A stretch of DNA of 64,000 nt from Viola odorata (lineage: Eukaryota; Streptophyta; Magnoliopsida; Malpighiales; Violaceae): the NCBI GenBank assembly GCA_963691705.1, contig OY829546.1, positions 816,001 to 880,000 on the forward strand, written 5' to 3'. Every line of letters begins with the position of its first letter. Position 1 is the first letter of the stretch. Position numbers and translations under genes: made by a program. This document shows positions 1-11,539 of this stretch, in pieces. A model generated the notes under the pieces. It was not told the DNA's origin, did not search any database, and was given only the letters and a program-made list of their open reading frames with translations.

Positions 1-72
1 GATGCATATTTTGTTTGAGATAAAAAATAACCATCAGAATATTTTGTTACCTCGATGCCGAGAAAATAACCA

Positions 73-926
73 TCACAACTGCATATTGGCGAGAGAAACG
101 TGAAGATGGATTGCGAGATTGATTGCGATTTCCTTGTTCACGTTTCCTCTTGCTTTCGAGTTTCCAACACTTTTTGATTGTGTGGCCTTTTTTTTGCAAT
201 ACTTGCATGAGTTCTCAAAGATGGTGTCAACGGAACCTGAATTTGGAGGCGTTGTGGTTGTGGCCAAGACAGAGCATATGGGAACACAAGCAGAGTTGTG
301 ACGAGTCTCTTCAACAATGAGCTCACTAACAACTTTATCAACACTTGGTAAAAGATCACGATATTGTAAATTAGTTTTGATGTGTTTAAAATCACTATGA
401 ATAGCCATAACAAATTGATACAGGTGCAACTCATCACAATAATCATAAAATAGTTTGGCATCCCTAGAGCATTGCCATAATGTTCAGAAAGAGCTACCTG
501 ATCCCATACATAAAATATTTCAGAATAAAAATTAGAGATCGATTGTCCAGGTTCGTGACGCATATCATGCAAAGAGTTTAGATATTGCAAACGGGAGGCA
601 ATATTAGTAGCAGAGTAACACTTAGCCAAAAAATCTCATACCTCTTTGGCCGTGTCAAAACGACCAAATTGTTGTCGAATGGAGCAAATAAAAGTGTTGC
701 CAAACCATGAAATAATTTTATGATTATTGTTGTCCCATTCTTGAAGTTTGGGTCGAAAGGAGTCATCACCCTCGTCATGTCTCTTCTCGGTTTCTTTAAT
801 ATCACCGGTGACATAACGTCAAAGTTTGCGCTCTTTTAGAAAATTACACATATTTTTAACCCACAAAGTGTAATTGGAACCATCAAGGACAGTTGAGATA
901 GGTTGACTCATATTATCTTGAGCCAT
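73..926 (-). pseudogene. Ty1/copia gag fragment, frameshifted
   Basis: Three overlapping reading frames on the minus strand together read as a copia Gag (UBN2-type) nucleocapsid precursor. The start at 926 gives MAQDNMSQPISTVLDGSNYT, which fits the usual Gag opening where a short Ser/Pro stretch precedes 'LDGxNYxxW'. After a frame change the text continues with 'SNFYSEIFYVWDQVALSEH' (about 440-560), and after another with 'LLPSVDKVVSELIVEETR' (about 260-345), both characteristic of copia Gag, then a cysteine-rich stretch (CKYCKK) where a zinc knuckle would lie. At least two frameshifts mean no functional protein. Protease, integrase and RT would lie to the left of the window. The family call is firm; the exact shift positions are not resolved. 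Confidence 0.75.
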
Positions 927-1590
927 AGTGAAAAAAATGCAAGAAATTATAAGGAAAATGAACCAAACCGGATATATAGAGGCAAATTTTGGACAAATGG
1001 ACCTCAAAATCAGAAAGATCACACCTGAAAACGTAGGGAACCAATCTGAAACGCTTAAGAACCGGACGAAAACGGGACAAATCGGACGATCAAACGGTTG
1101 AACCGGAGAGTCAAAGTCAACAATTCAGCCTTGTCAAGGTCAACAAAGAGGGCCAACCAGAAAACGATACTTAAGTAGCAAGGATCCAATGAAGGACGAA
1201 CACATGGACGAATCAGAAATGGACACGTGGCGTGTCAACAGGGAGAGCCAACCAGAAAATGACACATCAGTAGAAACGAAACCAATGAGGGATGGACACA
1301 TGGCAACGAGGATGAATCCGGTGATGACACGTGTCGCCACTGGTGTAGAGGAGACTGTGGCGCGTGACAGCGCATGGGAACGACTTCTGGAACAAAAATT
1401 TCTAGATAAGGTGTGCGTCGAGACAGGATTCTAGTGGTGTGGAGCCTGCGAAATTTTAACATTGGGAAGTGTATGAACGAAGGGTTGTAGCGGATGGGTA
1501 GAGCTTAGATCCTGTCTCGCCGGAGATGGTGACCGGAAAAAGAAAGAAAATAGAAAAAATATTGATTTTAGGAGCTTAGTTCCGCTACTA
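927..1590 (-). other. Copia leader between gag and LTR, with primer-binding-site relic
   Basis: This non-coding stretch separates the gag relic from the LTR. It contains two imperfect copies, about 92 bp apart, of a block beginning GCCAACCAGAAAA (about 1152 and 1244). Read on the minus strand just inside the LTR (1573-1590) is TAGTAGCGGAAC, a decayed form of the TGGTAGCGGAGC primer-binding site used by other copia elements in this window. No ORF here resembles a protein. Confidence 0.55.
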
Positions 1591-1879
1591 TGTTAGAAAC
1601 GACAAAAGGAACGAATAATTGTATATTATTGAATGAATATAATTGTACAACTATTGAGATATTTATACTATAAGAGTATATACACATAAGGAAGAATATA
1701 AATGACTAGTTATAAGTTCGCAATGACTAACATAATTAGAGGGATTATAATTGAAGAAAATCATGTGTAATAATATGTAAATATATAAATAAAAAAAACA
1801 CCCTAAATATAATTCAAAGAAACCATGAATGATTAAGAAACCATTGTCCTCAAAGTCGCCCAATTTCCAGTTTTACACA
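1591..1879 (-). repeat. Copia 5' LTR (minus strand), approximate outer end
   Basis: Next to the primer-binding-site relic the plus strand reads TGTTAGAAACG, so on the minus strand the LTR ends CTAACA, the same terminus as the copia LTRs at 29697 and 40697. The outer end is placed near TTTTACACA (about 1871-1879) because a minus-strand LTR would then begin TGTGTAAAAC. No target duplication can be tested because the partner LTR is outside the window. Confidence 0.5.
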
Positions 1880-2493
1880 AAAAAATCTAGTGAATAAAAA
1901 ATTAGTAGCGCAAATTTGACAGCTATAAACTTCAAATGTTGACTTCAATTTCGCGGTGACAGACAACGCGCAGGAAAATGAAAGAGACTTTTATTTGATT
2001 TTGATGAAATATTCTTAGTAGATCAGTCAAACCCTGAGTTTCTGCCGATGTACATACGTAGAACGTTACGCAACTTAATTTTTTTTTCCTGAAAACAACT
2101 TTTAATCAGTTCTAAATATAGAGTATTTATCCGGTACGGTACGTCGGTACCCTCTCCCTAGAAAAATATGGGGCATTTTAACTCATTAATCTTTTATTCT
2201 AATCATATATGAAGTATAATTCATTCTCAAATTTGAGAGTATACTCGTTAAGAAAAGGAAATACAATATTTCCTCTTTGATTTTTAGTTGTCTATATTTA
2301 ACTAAAAATGTATAATTCATTCTCAAATTATGTGCATATATGACATTACAATTAAAAAATATTATGGATTAATTTATAAAAAATTACAACCAACAATATT
2401 GAAAACGAAAACTAAACTAAATACTAAAATAAAAACTAAACAATTAAAAAGAAAAAAACATATACAACTAAAAAGTTACAAAGCGCAATTCAA
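1880..2493. other. AT-rich intergenic DNA
   Basis: Very AT-rich DNA with A-rich runs between the copia LTR and the MITE. I see no gene, RNA gene or terminal repeat. A GGTACGGTACGTCGGTACC-like GTAC cluster near 2133-2150 is the only compositional oddity. Confidence 0.6.
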
Positions 2494-2707
2494 TACTCCC
2501 TCCAGTTTTTTTAACTGACGTTTTGATTTTGGACACGCATATTAAGAAAGCTGAATGACTTACTATTTGAGACAATTTTACTTCTTACTTTAACATACGT
2601 CCAAAAAAAAGTACGATTTTTTTTAGAGTAAAATAGTGAATCATTAAATTTTCTTAATATACGTGCTTAAAATTAAAGCGCCCGTCAAAAATAATTTAGA
2701 GGGAGTA
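2494..2707. mobile_element. Stowaway-like (Tc1/mariner) MITE
   Basis: A 214-bp non-coding unit begins TACTCCCTCC and ends GAGGGAGTA, so CTCCCTC/GAGGGAG termini are bounded by TA on both sides, the Tc1/mariner target dinucleotide. The arms continue as inverted repeats: ACGCATATTAAGAA on the left answers TTCTTAATATACGT on the right. A sibling with the same internal blocks lies at 53193-53428. It sits about 40 bp upstream of the kinase TATA box, so it is part of that promoter region. Confidence 0.8.
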
Positions 2708-2743
2708 ATAATTAAAAAGAGAAAAAGAAAAGGTGTTTGCTGC

Positions 2744-2750
2744 TATAAAA
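2744..2750 (+). promoter_or_regulatory. TATA box of the CIPK gene
   Basis: TATAAAA lies 378 bp before the kinase start codon and just downstream of the MITE. Transcription would begin near 2775-2785, giving a leader of roughly 350 bases. Confidence 0.55.
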
Positions 2751-2774
2751 ATGCTGATATTTGTTCACTCTGTG

Positions 2775-3127
2775 TGCTTCTTGCGACTCTCCCAACTCCC
2801 TAGTCTCGAGAAAAGCGATACTAGGTGCGCCAGCGCCAATGGCTATAAGACAACCGATAGTCTCCTCTCCATTCTCTACTTCTTCACCAATCAAGCCTCC
2901 ATTTTAACAAAACAAAATCAAGAAGAAAAAAAATCCTCAACAAATCCATCAAACCTTAAACAATCAATCTCATGGAATCCATCAAAATTAGCATATCCTT
3001 CGTCCTCTCTTGGATCCCTTTTTCCCCTCTTCACTCTTAACTCCCATCTAATTAACACTCCAAATTAACGTCGACTACCCAACAAAACCACCAAGAAAAT
3101 CATTATCATTTCTAATTTCTTGCAGGT
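2775..3127 (+). promoter_or_regulatory. CIPK 5' leader with two 22-codon upstream ORFs
   Basis: The predicted leader carries two complete uORFs, at 2839-2907 (opens MAIRQPIVSS) and 2972-3040 (opens MESIKISISF). Each has 22 codons plus a stop, and both end before the main ATG at 3128. TTTCTTGCAG immediately before the main start looks like a 3' splice site, so part of the leader, possibly including a uORF, may be removed as a 5'-UTR intron. The leader is pyrimidine-rich at its 3' end, as plant leaders often are. Start of transcription is inferred from the TATA box. Confidence 0.45.
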
Positions 3128-4486
3128 ATGGAGGAGAGACATGTTCTGTTCGGGAAATACGAGGTGGGGAGGATGTTAGGAAAAGGGACATTCGCCAAGG
3201 TGTACTACGGAAAACACATGGTGACCGGAGAGAGTGTCGCAATCAAGGTGATAAACAAAGATCAGGTGAAGAAAGAAGGATTGATGGAGCAGATCGAGCG
3301 AGAAATCTCCATCACGCGCCTCGTTCGCCATCCAAACGTCGTAGAACTCAAAGAAGTGATGGCTACAAAAACCAAAATCTTCTTCATCATGGAGCACGTC
3401 CGCGGCGGCGAGCTATTCGCTAAAGTCGCGAAAGGAAAGCTCAAAGAAGATGTCGCGAGAAAATACTTCCAGCAGTTAATCAGCGCCGTTGATTTCTGCC
3501 ACAGCAGAGGTGTCTCTCATCGAGATCTGAAGCCTGAAAATCTGCTCCTGGACGAGAATGAAGATCTCAAGATCTCGGATTTCGGGTTGTCCGCGCTGCC
3601 GGAGCAGTTACGCAACGATGGGCTCCTCCACACACAGTGTGGGACCCCTGCTTACGTGGCGCCGGAGGTTTTGAGGAGGAAAGGGTATGACGGGTCGAAA
3701 GCGGATATTTGGTCCTGCGGTGTGATTCTTTATGTTCTTCTTGCTGGGTTTTTGCCGTTTCAAGATGAGAATATGATGAATATGTATCGGAAAGTTTTCA
3801 AAGCCCAATTCGAATTCCCTCCTTGGTTTTCTACTGAGTCGAGGAGATTGATCTCTAAGCTGCTGGTTGCTGATCCTGGAAAAAGAATTTCAATTCTTGG
3901 AATCACAAGAATCCCCTGGTTTCGAAAGGGGTTTTCGAGGCCAGTGGCGTTTTCGATCCAAGAATTGGATAAATTACAAGACCCGGATGATGAAATTGGA
4001 ATGGAGATTATAAAACCCAAAGTGTCATCACCAAAATTCTTCAACGCATTTGAGTTCATCTCATCCATGTCATCCGGGTTCGATTTGTCGAATTTGTTTG
4101 AGAAGAAGAGGAAAACCGGGTCGATGTTCACTTCAAAATGCTCTGCCAACGCAATTGTGACGAAAATCGAAGGTGTCGCGAAAAATATGAACTTTAAGGT
4201 AGCGAAGGTTAAGAATTTCAAAGTTTGGCTGCAGGGACAATCGGAAGGGAGGAAAGGGAAGCTGTCGATGACGGCGGAGGTGTTCGAGGTGGCGCCGGAG
4301 GTTTCGGTGGTGGAGTTCACGAAATCTTCGGGCGATACTTTGGAATACGCCAAGTTTTGTGAGGAAGATGTGCGGCCGGGGTTGAAAGACATTGTTTGGA
4401 CCTGGCGAGGGGACAATGTTTGTAACGGTAACGGTCAAGGAGAAGAAGCAAATGTCATGGAGTTAACGATTGCTAATCCTAATTAA
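3128..4486 (+). CDS. CIPK: CBL-interacting protein kinase (CIPK/SnRK3)
   Basis: A 452-residue intronless Ser/Thr kinase of the calcium-sensing CBL-CIPK network. CBL calcium sensors bind it and direct it to membrane transporters and channels. The kinase domain is complete: glycine loop GKGTFAKV (18-25), VAIK lysine 40, HRDLKPEN with D133, DFG 151-153, activation loop with T169, and APE 178-180. The NAF motif that binds CBLs and autoinhibits the kinase is [20 protein letters not shown], starting at N306. A C-terminal phosphatase-interaction/KA1-like region (about 330-430) follows. The wording of NAF and activation loop is closest, from memory, to the intronless CIPK5/CIPK25 group. Length is normal for the family. 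The start is the first in-frame ATG and gives a standard short N-terminus. I see no defect; this is the best candidate for a working gene in the window. Confidence 0.97.
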   Translation: MEERHVLFGKYEVGRMLGKGTFAKVYYGKHMVTGESVAIKVINKDQVKKEGLMEQIEREISITRLVRHPNVVELKEVMATKTKIFFIMEHVRGGELFAKVAKGKLKEDVARKYFQQLISAVDFCHSRGVSHRDLKPENLLLDENEDLKISDFGLSALPEQLRNDGLLHTQCGTPAYVAPEVLRRKGYDGSKADIWSCGVILYVLLAGFLPFQDENMMNMYRKVFKAQFEFPPWFSTESRRLISKLLVADPGKRISILGITRIPWFRKGFSRPVAFSIQELDKLQDPDDEIGMEIIKPKVSSPKFFNAFEFISSMSSGFDLSNLFEKKRKTGSMFTSKCSANAIVTKIEGVAKNMNFKVAKVKNFKVWLQGQSEGRKGKLSMTAEVFEVAPEVSVVEFTKSSGDTLEYAKFCEEDVRPGLKDIVWTWRGDNVCNGNGQGEEANVMELTIANPN

Positions 4487-5928
4487 TTAGGGTCGTCAAT
4501 TACAAGTTTTGGCCTTTGTTTTGATTTTTCTTGGGGAATAGAATAGGTGTAAATACGTTGCGTGATTAGAAGAAGAAGATTAATGCAATTGTTTTTTTTC
4601 AAAAACAAAAATGAAACTTTAGTGGAGTAGAAGTGTATTAATCACACGGCTCTATTTCTTTTTTTTCTACTACTAAAAAAATTTAGACAATTATTGATAG
4701 TCAAACTCTAAACTTGTATTAAATCTGATTAATCTTTTGTTATCCGTGGAAAACGGCAAGAAGACGTTGCTCGAATTTTGCTGCAACAGCTGGTGGTTCC
4801 AGAAATCTCGTAACTAATACTCTAATCTCCAAAACAATGCTGATGATATAGTAGGAATTGTGGCTTTCTTGAAAAACTTGAAATTGAAACGAAGATGGTA
4901 GAAATTAGAAGGGAGTGGATGACACGCGTACAAAGATGATCCAAGAGCAAATGGCGTAAACCCAATCACTCACCACAAAGGAATCAAGGGAACAAACCTT
5001 CCTTTCTTTCTCCGCAAGTGAGACAAAAAACTAACTACATGCCACCACCGCACCTCAGTTCATTTGCTTCACGGCTCTGAAAACCATTATTTCCAACACT
5101 TCCTTTCCTTTGTTTTTTTTGGATAATAAGACTGATTTTAACAACTTTGAGCGTGACATAATTCCACTATTATTTTTATGCATTCTTTTCATTTAAATAA
5201 TATCATATTATATCATTCTGTTATGCACTCCTATGTCGTGTTTGGTTAGCGAAATAATATGTGTTAATTTATTTTAAAAGTGTTACCAAATTCGGTATTA
5301 TTTGTCTCATTATTTCCTATAAAAATCTAAGTGATATCTTTGGATTAAAGAAAGCATGGCCAGCTAGCAGATTAATTTTGTTTATTTTTAGAATAATAGA
5401 TTAAAAAACATCATATTTTATCTTTTTATTTAATATATTTATAATGAGACTAAACTCTTCTGTTTTATTTAGATTGAGCCAAGAAATAAATTTATTTTAA
5501 GTAGTTACCAGTTGCCTAAGCCGACTGTGGTAGTTGACAGTACTTGATAATGAAGGACCGTCACCTTCATTGCAGACAAAATTTAATTATTTTAACATTT
5601 TATGTGAAAGCAACATGGCATTTGCAATGGCGTAACTTGGGTTAAATAATTAAATATTTTATCTTCCATTGCTTAAAAAAATTGCAGGTCGCTTTTAACT
5701 AGTCATGGAGGAGAAAGATTTAGATCCACGAATGAATTTTTAACAATGGAAAATGTCACGATGAGATCTTGTAAGTTGTACGGATTGTTTTAATTTAAAG
5801 TACTAATCTTGCTTAGTAGTGAGAATTAGAAATCCCATTAAAAATTGAAGTATTATTTACCAAAAACACGATTTAGGAGATGATATTAATATTTTGATCG
5901 ATAGGGGTACCGTAGAGATGACACCCAC
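4487..5928. other. CIPK 3' flank and AT-rich intergenic DNA
   Basis: The first ~120 bases probably form the kinase 3' UTR. The remainder is AT-rich with no coding-like frame, terminal repeat or RNA gene that I can support. Confidence 0.5.
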
Positions 5929-7769
5929 TTAAAGAAAGGTAATTAACAAATCTGTCCAATAATAGCAGGAACAACAAATGATTTTCCAAAAGAAAGGGAT
6001 TAATTGTGTTAAAAAAAGAAAGAAAGGGATTAAAATGTTCCATTTAAGCATTAATGGTCCGTTTGTTTTTTTCAAGCGGGTCATAATTTCTAAATTTGCT
6101 GCTACATCCAAAGGGATCTTTTGAACCGGGCTCATAAATTTATAACCCAAATAATGAATAATTAATGTGATCGACAGACCCAAAAAAAAGTGATCGAGGC
6201 CCCAATAGTTTTTCGATGAATGTTGAATAGGATGAAGTGTAACATCTTTCATGGGTTAACTAAATGGGCCGGACTTGTTTTGAAAGCACTACACTGGGCC
6301 GGGACGAAGCTTACGATACGAATGGATTACTCAATGCAAACTTGCGAGTTGGGCTTTCTTGGAATTTTGCTTGGAAGTTGGAATCATTTTTTCTCTTACA
6401 CGTTGATATTTTTATGGGAAATTGCAAAAATAGGTACTTATCAAACAATTGTTTGACTAATTTGACACCTCCTCTTATTTTTGTGTTTAAAAGGTACCTT
6501 TAAACAAATAAAACGTCACATTTAGTACCTCCGACTAACACCGTCAACTTTTCACCGTTAAGTGTCCTACATGGCACACCACGTCGGATGCCACGTCAAA
6601 CTCGGGTGACATGGTATGCCACATAGGGCACTACTGACCCGGTTATGATTCCACGGTCGGGTAAATGGATTTTTCCGACCGGGATTGAAACGACGTCGTT
6701 TCACCATTTGCTTGAAACGACGCCGTTTCATCCTTTTCTTTTCTAAACCTTTCCACGACCACTCTCTCCTTTTTCCTATTCTTTTCCTTTCTTCTCCTTT
6801 TTCCTATTCGTTTCACCATTTGGTTGTTATTCTTAGAACTTTTTTCTCTCTCATTAACAGACCTACATAGTTAGGGATTTGAATCCAGTATCCATGCATT
6901 CTTTTTCTAGATAGTCATTATTATTGTTTTGTGAATTTACTTCAATTGTTTTGGTAAGAATGGAATAACTATAGTCAAGATGTACGAAAACACAAATATA
7001 ATTAGCGACATTGCGACACACCAATTATATAGTGAGCTAACCATACATCAAAGCCGTCTGGAACATACTCAAGCAAATTAATGAACTCTTGGGCGGTACG
7101 AGTAGGACAAATCATGAGCTAACAAACATTTTGCTTGTTGGTATATAATTGCAAAACAATCTTAGTGTATATAAAAGTTATGCTTTGTATGGGAACTTTT
7201 AAATTGTCATTTCACAAAATGGAAGTAGAAAATTATGCTTTGTATCGGAACTAAAGTGCAGGAAGTAAAAGAGGGGAAGTTTAACTAGGGAAAGGAAAGG
7301 AAAGGAGAGGAAGGGAACTTGTAGAGAAATTTCCTTGTATGGTTGCATCTTTTATACACAAGGGAAAAGGAAGGAAATTTTTTTTAAATTCTATGACCCA
7401 AGCCCAAACTCATGACTTTCTTTTTTAATTTAAGCTCAGTTTCTAATTTCCTTCTTTTTCCTCCCACTTTTGGGAGGAAATTTTTTGTGAGTCAGGGGGA
7501 AGTTTTTACAATTTATTTACTCCCTATTCTCTTCCTTTCCCTTTGATTCTTGAGCAATTTTTTCTCATATAAGGGAAAGTTTAAAAATTTCCTTTCCCTT
7601 TCTTTCCTTTCCCTCCTAATCCTTTATCCCATACTGAGGCTTAAGGAACGGAGTTGATATGATTAATCAAAGATGAAGATATATGCATCACGGTGCTGAT
7701 CTCATGGCTTACTTACAACCACAATGGCTTATATTAATTGGACCATTACTAAGAAAACTAAGCACGAAT
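5929..7769. other. Intergenic DNA with ACGT palindromes and purine/pyrimidine tracts
   Basis: No gene is recognised. At 6687-6702 lies the perfect palindrome GAAACGACGTCGTTTC, followed at 6714-6729 by GAAACGACGCCGTTTC. At 7276-7310 a GGAAAGGAAAGG-type purine tract is answered near 7585-7615 by CCTTTCCCTTTCTTTCC, so the ~330 bp between could fold back. The block at 6418-6650 resembles transposon termini seen in plants but has no second end. Confidence 0.4.
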
Positions 7770-8870
7770 TAGACCTGTCAATCCGGGTCTGCGGGTCGGA
7801 CCCGACCCGGGACTCGGAAGACCCGTGAAAATTGGGCCGGGACTGGACCCGGCCCGGAAGAAATACGGGACCAAAAATTGGTCCCGGGTAAATGACTCGG
7901 GTCCGGGACTGGACCCGACCCGGCCCGGCGATTTTTATTTTTATTTTTATTTTTATTTTTTAAATTCAATTTGATCCTTTTTAATTATGATTTTTCAATT
8001 AAGTCCTCCTATTTTCGTAATCATCAATTTTCAATTAGGTCCTTTCGTTAAAATTTAAACTAATGCTTATTTAGTTAATTAATTACTATAAATTATAACA
8101 ATCAATGCTTTAAAAAAATAAAAAATCAATCAAACATTAAAAATTAAAATCAATCAAATTTAATTTAAAAAATGAGTCAAATGTAAGAAATATCATTCAT
8201 GCAATATGCATAAATGACATTAGCCACTTTCTTCTTTTGTTCATTATTAAAGCTCCCTTGTGACCGTTATTCAATTGAAAATAACCAGATTAAAATAATT
8301 AAAATAATAAATATAATAAATATACTAAATATACATGTCAGTTTAAAAAAGAGAGGAAAGAGTGCATTTAATAATTGCATGAAAATCAAAGAATTAAATT
8401 GAATTGGGAAATTGAATTGAATTGAATTGGGAAATGGCAGGTAATAATTGTCATTCAATTCAATTCCTTGATTTTCATGCAATTAAATGACACCATCACT
8501 TCTTACCAAATCCACCTCCCCTAACCCATTCCATTACGATATTACCACTCTTCTTCCATTACGGGAAATTGAATTGAATTGAATTAGGAAATGGCAAGTA
8601 ATAATTGTTATTCAATTCAATTCCTTGATTTTCATGCAATTAAATGACACCATCACTTCTTACCAAATCCACCTCCCCTAACTTAGCAATAACATATTAG
8701 AAAATAGAAATTTAAGATTTTTTTTAGGAAAGGTTGTTGTCGGGTCTCGGGTCAGACCCGTAGACCCGACGGTCCCGAAAATTTTCGGGACCAATTTTTG
8801 GACCCGACCCGGCCCGATTTCCCGGGTCTCAGGACGGGTCGCGGGTCTACGGGACAAATTGCCAGGTCTA
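7770..8870. mobile_element. Non-autonomous hAT element with 8-bp target duplication
   Basis: The 1101-bp element begins TAGACCTGTCAA and ends TTGCCAGGTCTA, and is flanked on both sides by the same octamer GCACGAAT (7762-7769 and 8871-8878). TAGACCTG/CAGGTCTA ends with an 8-bp duplication are diagnostic of the hAT superfamily. About 150 bp at each end are packed with GACCCG/CGGGTC repeats, probable subterminal transposase-binding sites. The interior is AT-rich and codes for nothing, so it depends on a transposase made elsewhere. Confidence 0.92.
8406..8683. repeat. Direct ~120-bp duplication inside the hAT element
   Basis: A block running from GGAAATTGAATTGAATTG through CTTACCAAATCCACCTCCCC occurs at about 8406-8526 and again at about 8563-8683 with only a few substitutions. 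The period is about 157 bp and a 37-bp spacer separates the copies. Confidence 0.8.
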
Positions 8871-8878
8871 GCACGAAT

Positions 8879-9166
8879 TGACTAAAAAATAAAATAATAA
8901 AGTCATTCATATATATTGATTTTTACCCAAACAATCAAAATGCAAACAAACCCAATTTCCTTAATTATAATAAGACAATATTTGTCCCCACCTCTCCCTT
9001 CTGCACAATTCCTTTCACAATTCACATCCATATTCCATGTGGAAAAAGAAAATCCATTTTCCTTTTTGCCTCGTGATTAAGGGCGTAGAATTTATGTTTT
9101 CTTTTTGTTTCTAATTCAATCGTTTGGCCGCCTAAAATCAACTTCTAGAAAACTCTTCCAACATAT
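8879..9166. other. Short intergenic stretch
   Basis: AT-rich spacer between the hAT element and the solo LTR; nothing recognised. Confidence 0.5.
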
Positions 9167-9631
9167 TGTTGTAAAATAATGATATTCCAAAGGTTGAATA
9201 TCTCTCCCATTCCAACGACTATGAATGGCTTAATTACCATGATTATGCAACGGCTTAATTGCCATGATTCTGTAACGGTAATGGCCATGATGGCCATGAT
9301 AATCCCCACCTTAATGGTCATCAATGTCCACCATAATGACCATAATTCCCCACCTTAATGGTCATGATTCTCTTCCTTCCTATAAATACCACCTACTCCA
9401 TCAAACCAAAAATCAAGAGAAAAAATACTACACACATTGGAGAAGAAACACTACAATCAAATATGAGAGAATTTCCTGGTTATTATTCTATTGTTGTTCT
9501 TGCTGTTCTGGTTCCCGGTTTTCAAATCGGAAGAGATCGTTTTATCCTGGGGGAAATAAATTCCTTAGGACAGCATTCTTTGCGACTCGATCTTTGCGGT
9601 TCTAACATTATTTTGCAGGTATTTTCCAACA
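9167..9631 (+). repeat. Solo LTR, copia-type, same family as 62442-62862
   Basis: It begins TGTTGTAAAATAATG and ends TTTTCCAACA and matches the LTR at 62442-62862 almost throughout. It contains a TATAAATACC promoter box (about 9381-9390) and several CCATGATT/TTAATTGCC repeats upstream of it. It is about 44 bp longer than its relative because of an extra copy around 9322-9365 (CCACCTTAATGGTCAT-type repeat). No internal retrotransposon sequence follows, so this is a solo LTR. The 5 bp on the two sides do not match, so it is old or rearranged. Confidence 0.8.
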
Positions 9632-10884
9632 ATCTAAGGAATTTATCTTACCGGTGATGGATCGATTAAAAGTGCAAAGAAAAGAAAGTTCATATCATCA
9701 TCATCTTATGCTCAACAGATAAGTATCAGTTTCTTTTTCTTTGTGGTAAATTAATAGTATCCCTAATTAAGAGGATATATTTCTAACAATTATTTGGTTG
9801 AATTAACATTTGAATGTTAATACAATTTGTCCATGACATAAATTAATTATAAACAATTAAAATTAGTACGAGTGACATATTCAACTTGATTAGTTCAATT
9901 GAGTGGTATTTCAGATACTCAACTATAAATTTAAAACGTAATTTTATATATGTGATGGTCACGTGAGAATTTTACAGTTGTATATTTAATGACATTAACC
10001 TATGTTTTCTCTTAAGTATTTGCAGATAATTTAATTATTTATATCCACTGCCTAAAAGGGGAGTAATTACAGAGGAGCAGTAGAATGAATGCAAGATTAC
10101 TGGTATGAATACATTAATGGTGTTAAGGTGTCAAATATTTTTATTTGAGAGGTACAAAGGTACGTTGTTCTAAAAATTTATTAATTATGAAATCCTCAAT
10201 AAAGGAGTAAACAATATGGTGAGATTTATGGCTTATGAAAAGCTTTATGGCATAAAACTGATTGTGATATTTGGTTAGTAATTTATGCCATAAATATTGT
10301 TATAATGAGATGCATTAAATGAAATTTTAATGTATTATGTCAGTTACATATATATGATGTGGCAATGGACTAATATTTAAAATTAGTCAAATAATTTCTT
10401 AAATGCAATTAAGTGCATTCATCCAAATTTGATGTTGTTGCCATACATACTATTGCAATACGAAGAATTCATTTTTGATGGTACATGATGAATTATAATT
10501 TTATGAGAGATTTATTTAACAATTTAATTTCTCAAAAAGTCTAATTACTTGTGGGGCATTCATGAGGACCATATTGATGATGAAATTCATGTCTCTTAGT
10601 GATTCAGATATGATACAAGTATGTATCAAGATATGTTATTCTCCATATGCTTGATAAATTTTCTTGGTTAGTGTTTTATATTACTCAAGATTTGTTTAAC
10701 AATGATAAGAGGTGAATGACCGATATTAATTGTTATATTACTGTTACAATGTGGCAATGGAGTAAGCGGTGCAAATATAAATGAGATTTTAATTTATAAG
10801 ATTATTCTTAATTGATTATGAAAATAAAGTGGATGATGACTTTATTATTGGTGAAATTGAAATCTCCATGTTACGGTATGCAAT
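9632..10884. other. AT-rich intergenic DNA
   Basis: No gene, terminal repeat or RNA gene recognised. Composition is strongly AT-rich. Confidence 0.5.
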
Positions 10885-11386
10885 TAAGGCCCTATTTACT
10901 TCAGAGAATTTTGCAGAAAATTCCCCAGTTTTTTGAAAACTGGATTTTTTTTTTCGAAAACGTGTTTACCTCGCGTTGTTTTCATTTCGGAATGAAAGTT
11001 TTGAAAACACCCAAAACCTGTTTTCAAAATTTTACAAAGGGACCTCTCCATTTGCAAAACTCGGTTCTCCATTTGTAAAATTAAATGAAACTTTCATAAT
11101 ACCAACTCTACCCCTTACTCATCTCTACCTCCTCTTCGCGAAATGCTTTCTTCATGTTCTTCGTCCTCATTCTTCCTCTTCATCTGCTCTCTTCATCTTC
11201 TTCCTCTTCTTGCGTTCCTCTTCTCTTCTCCCTCCGACGCCGGCCTTCTTCTCCACTCTCGGCTCCGTCCGACTGCTCTCGGTCTCGGCTGCTCTCCTCC
11301 ACCACCCACCGAAACCCTAGGTACCAGTTTTAAGGCATTAACACGCAAACAGCTTTCGTCATCGTCGCTTGATATCTCCGCAAGCA

Positions 11387-11539
11387 ATGGGATCTGTCCT
11401 ATCTTTCTTCTTGGGCGGCGACGACGCCGCCGCCGCCGGTGAAGACCCATCTTCAGGCGACCTCTCCGGAGTCACCGCGTTCCACTCTTCAGCTCGCTGG
11501 CAACTCCACTTCAACTCCTCTAGAGAATCTCCCCAACTG
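11387..11539 (+). pseudogene. Thioredoxin h2-type first exon, captured fragment
   Basis: A 51-codon exon opens MGSVLSFFLGG and contains AFHSSARWQLHFN, closely matching the N-terminal extension of plant type-2 h thioredoxins (residues before the catalytic WCGPC). The myristoylation-type MGxxxS start is retained. It ends at a good donor (CTG|GTAAAA), but no exon encoding WCGPC or the rest of the thioredoxin fold follows in the next 1.3 kb. The next coding-like exon belongs to a different gene. A GC-rich, Ser/Pro-rich leader (11100-11386) precedes it. I read it as a transposon-carried fragment that cannot make a thioredoxin. Confidence 0.75.

Noticed and set aside
3760..4416. 218-codon open frame antisense to the CIPK gene
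   Set aside because: It mirrors the kinase coding strand, matches no family and has no splice or promoter support.
6418..6650. Possible Mutator-type terminal sequence (GGGAAATTGCAAAAATAGG)
   Set aside because: No inverted partner end or target duplication could be found downstream.
7180..7640. Possible fold-back element around the GGAAAGG / CCTTTCC tracts
   Set aside because: Complementarity is limited to simple purine/pyrimidine runs and no matching flanking duplication was seen.
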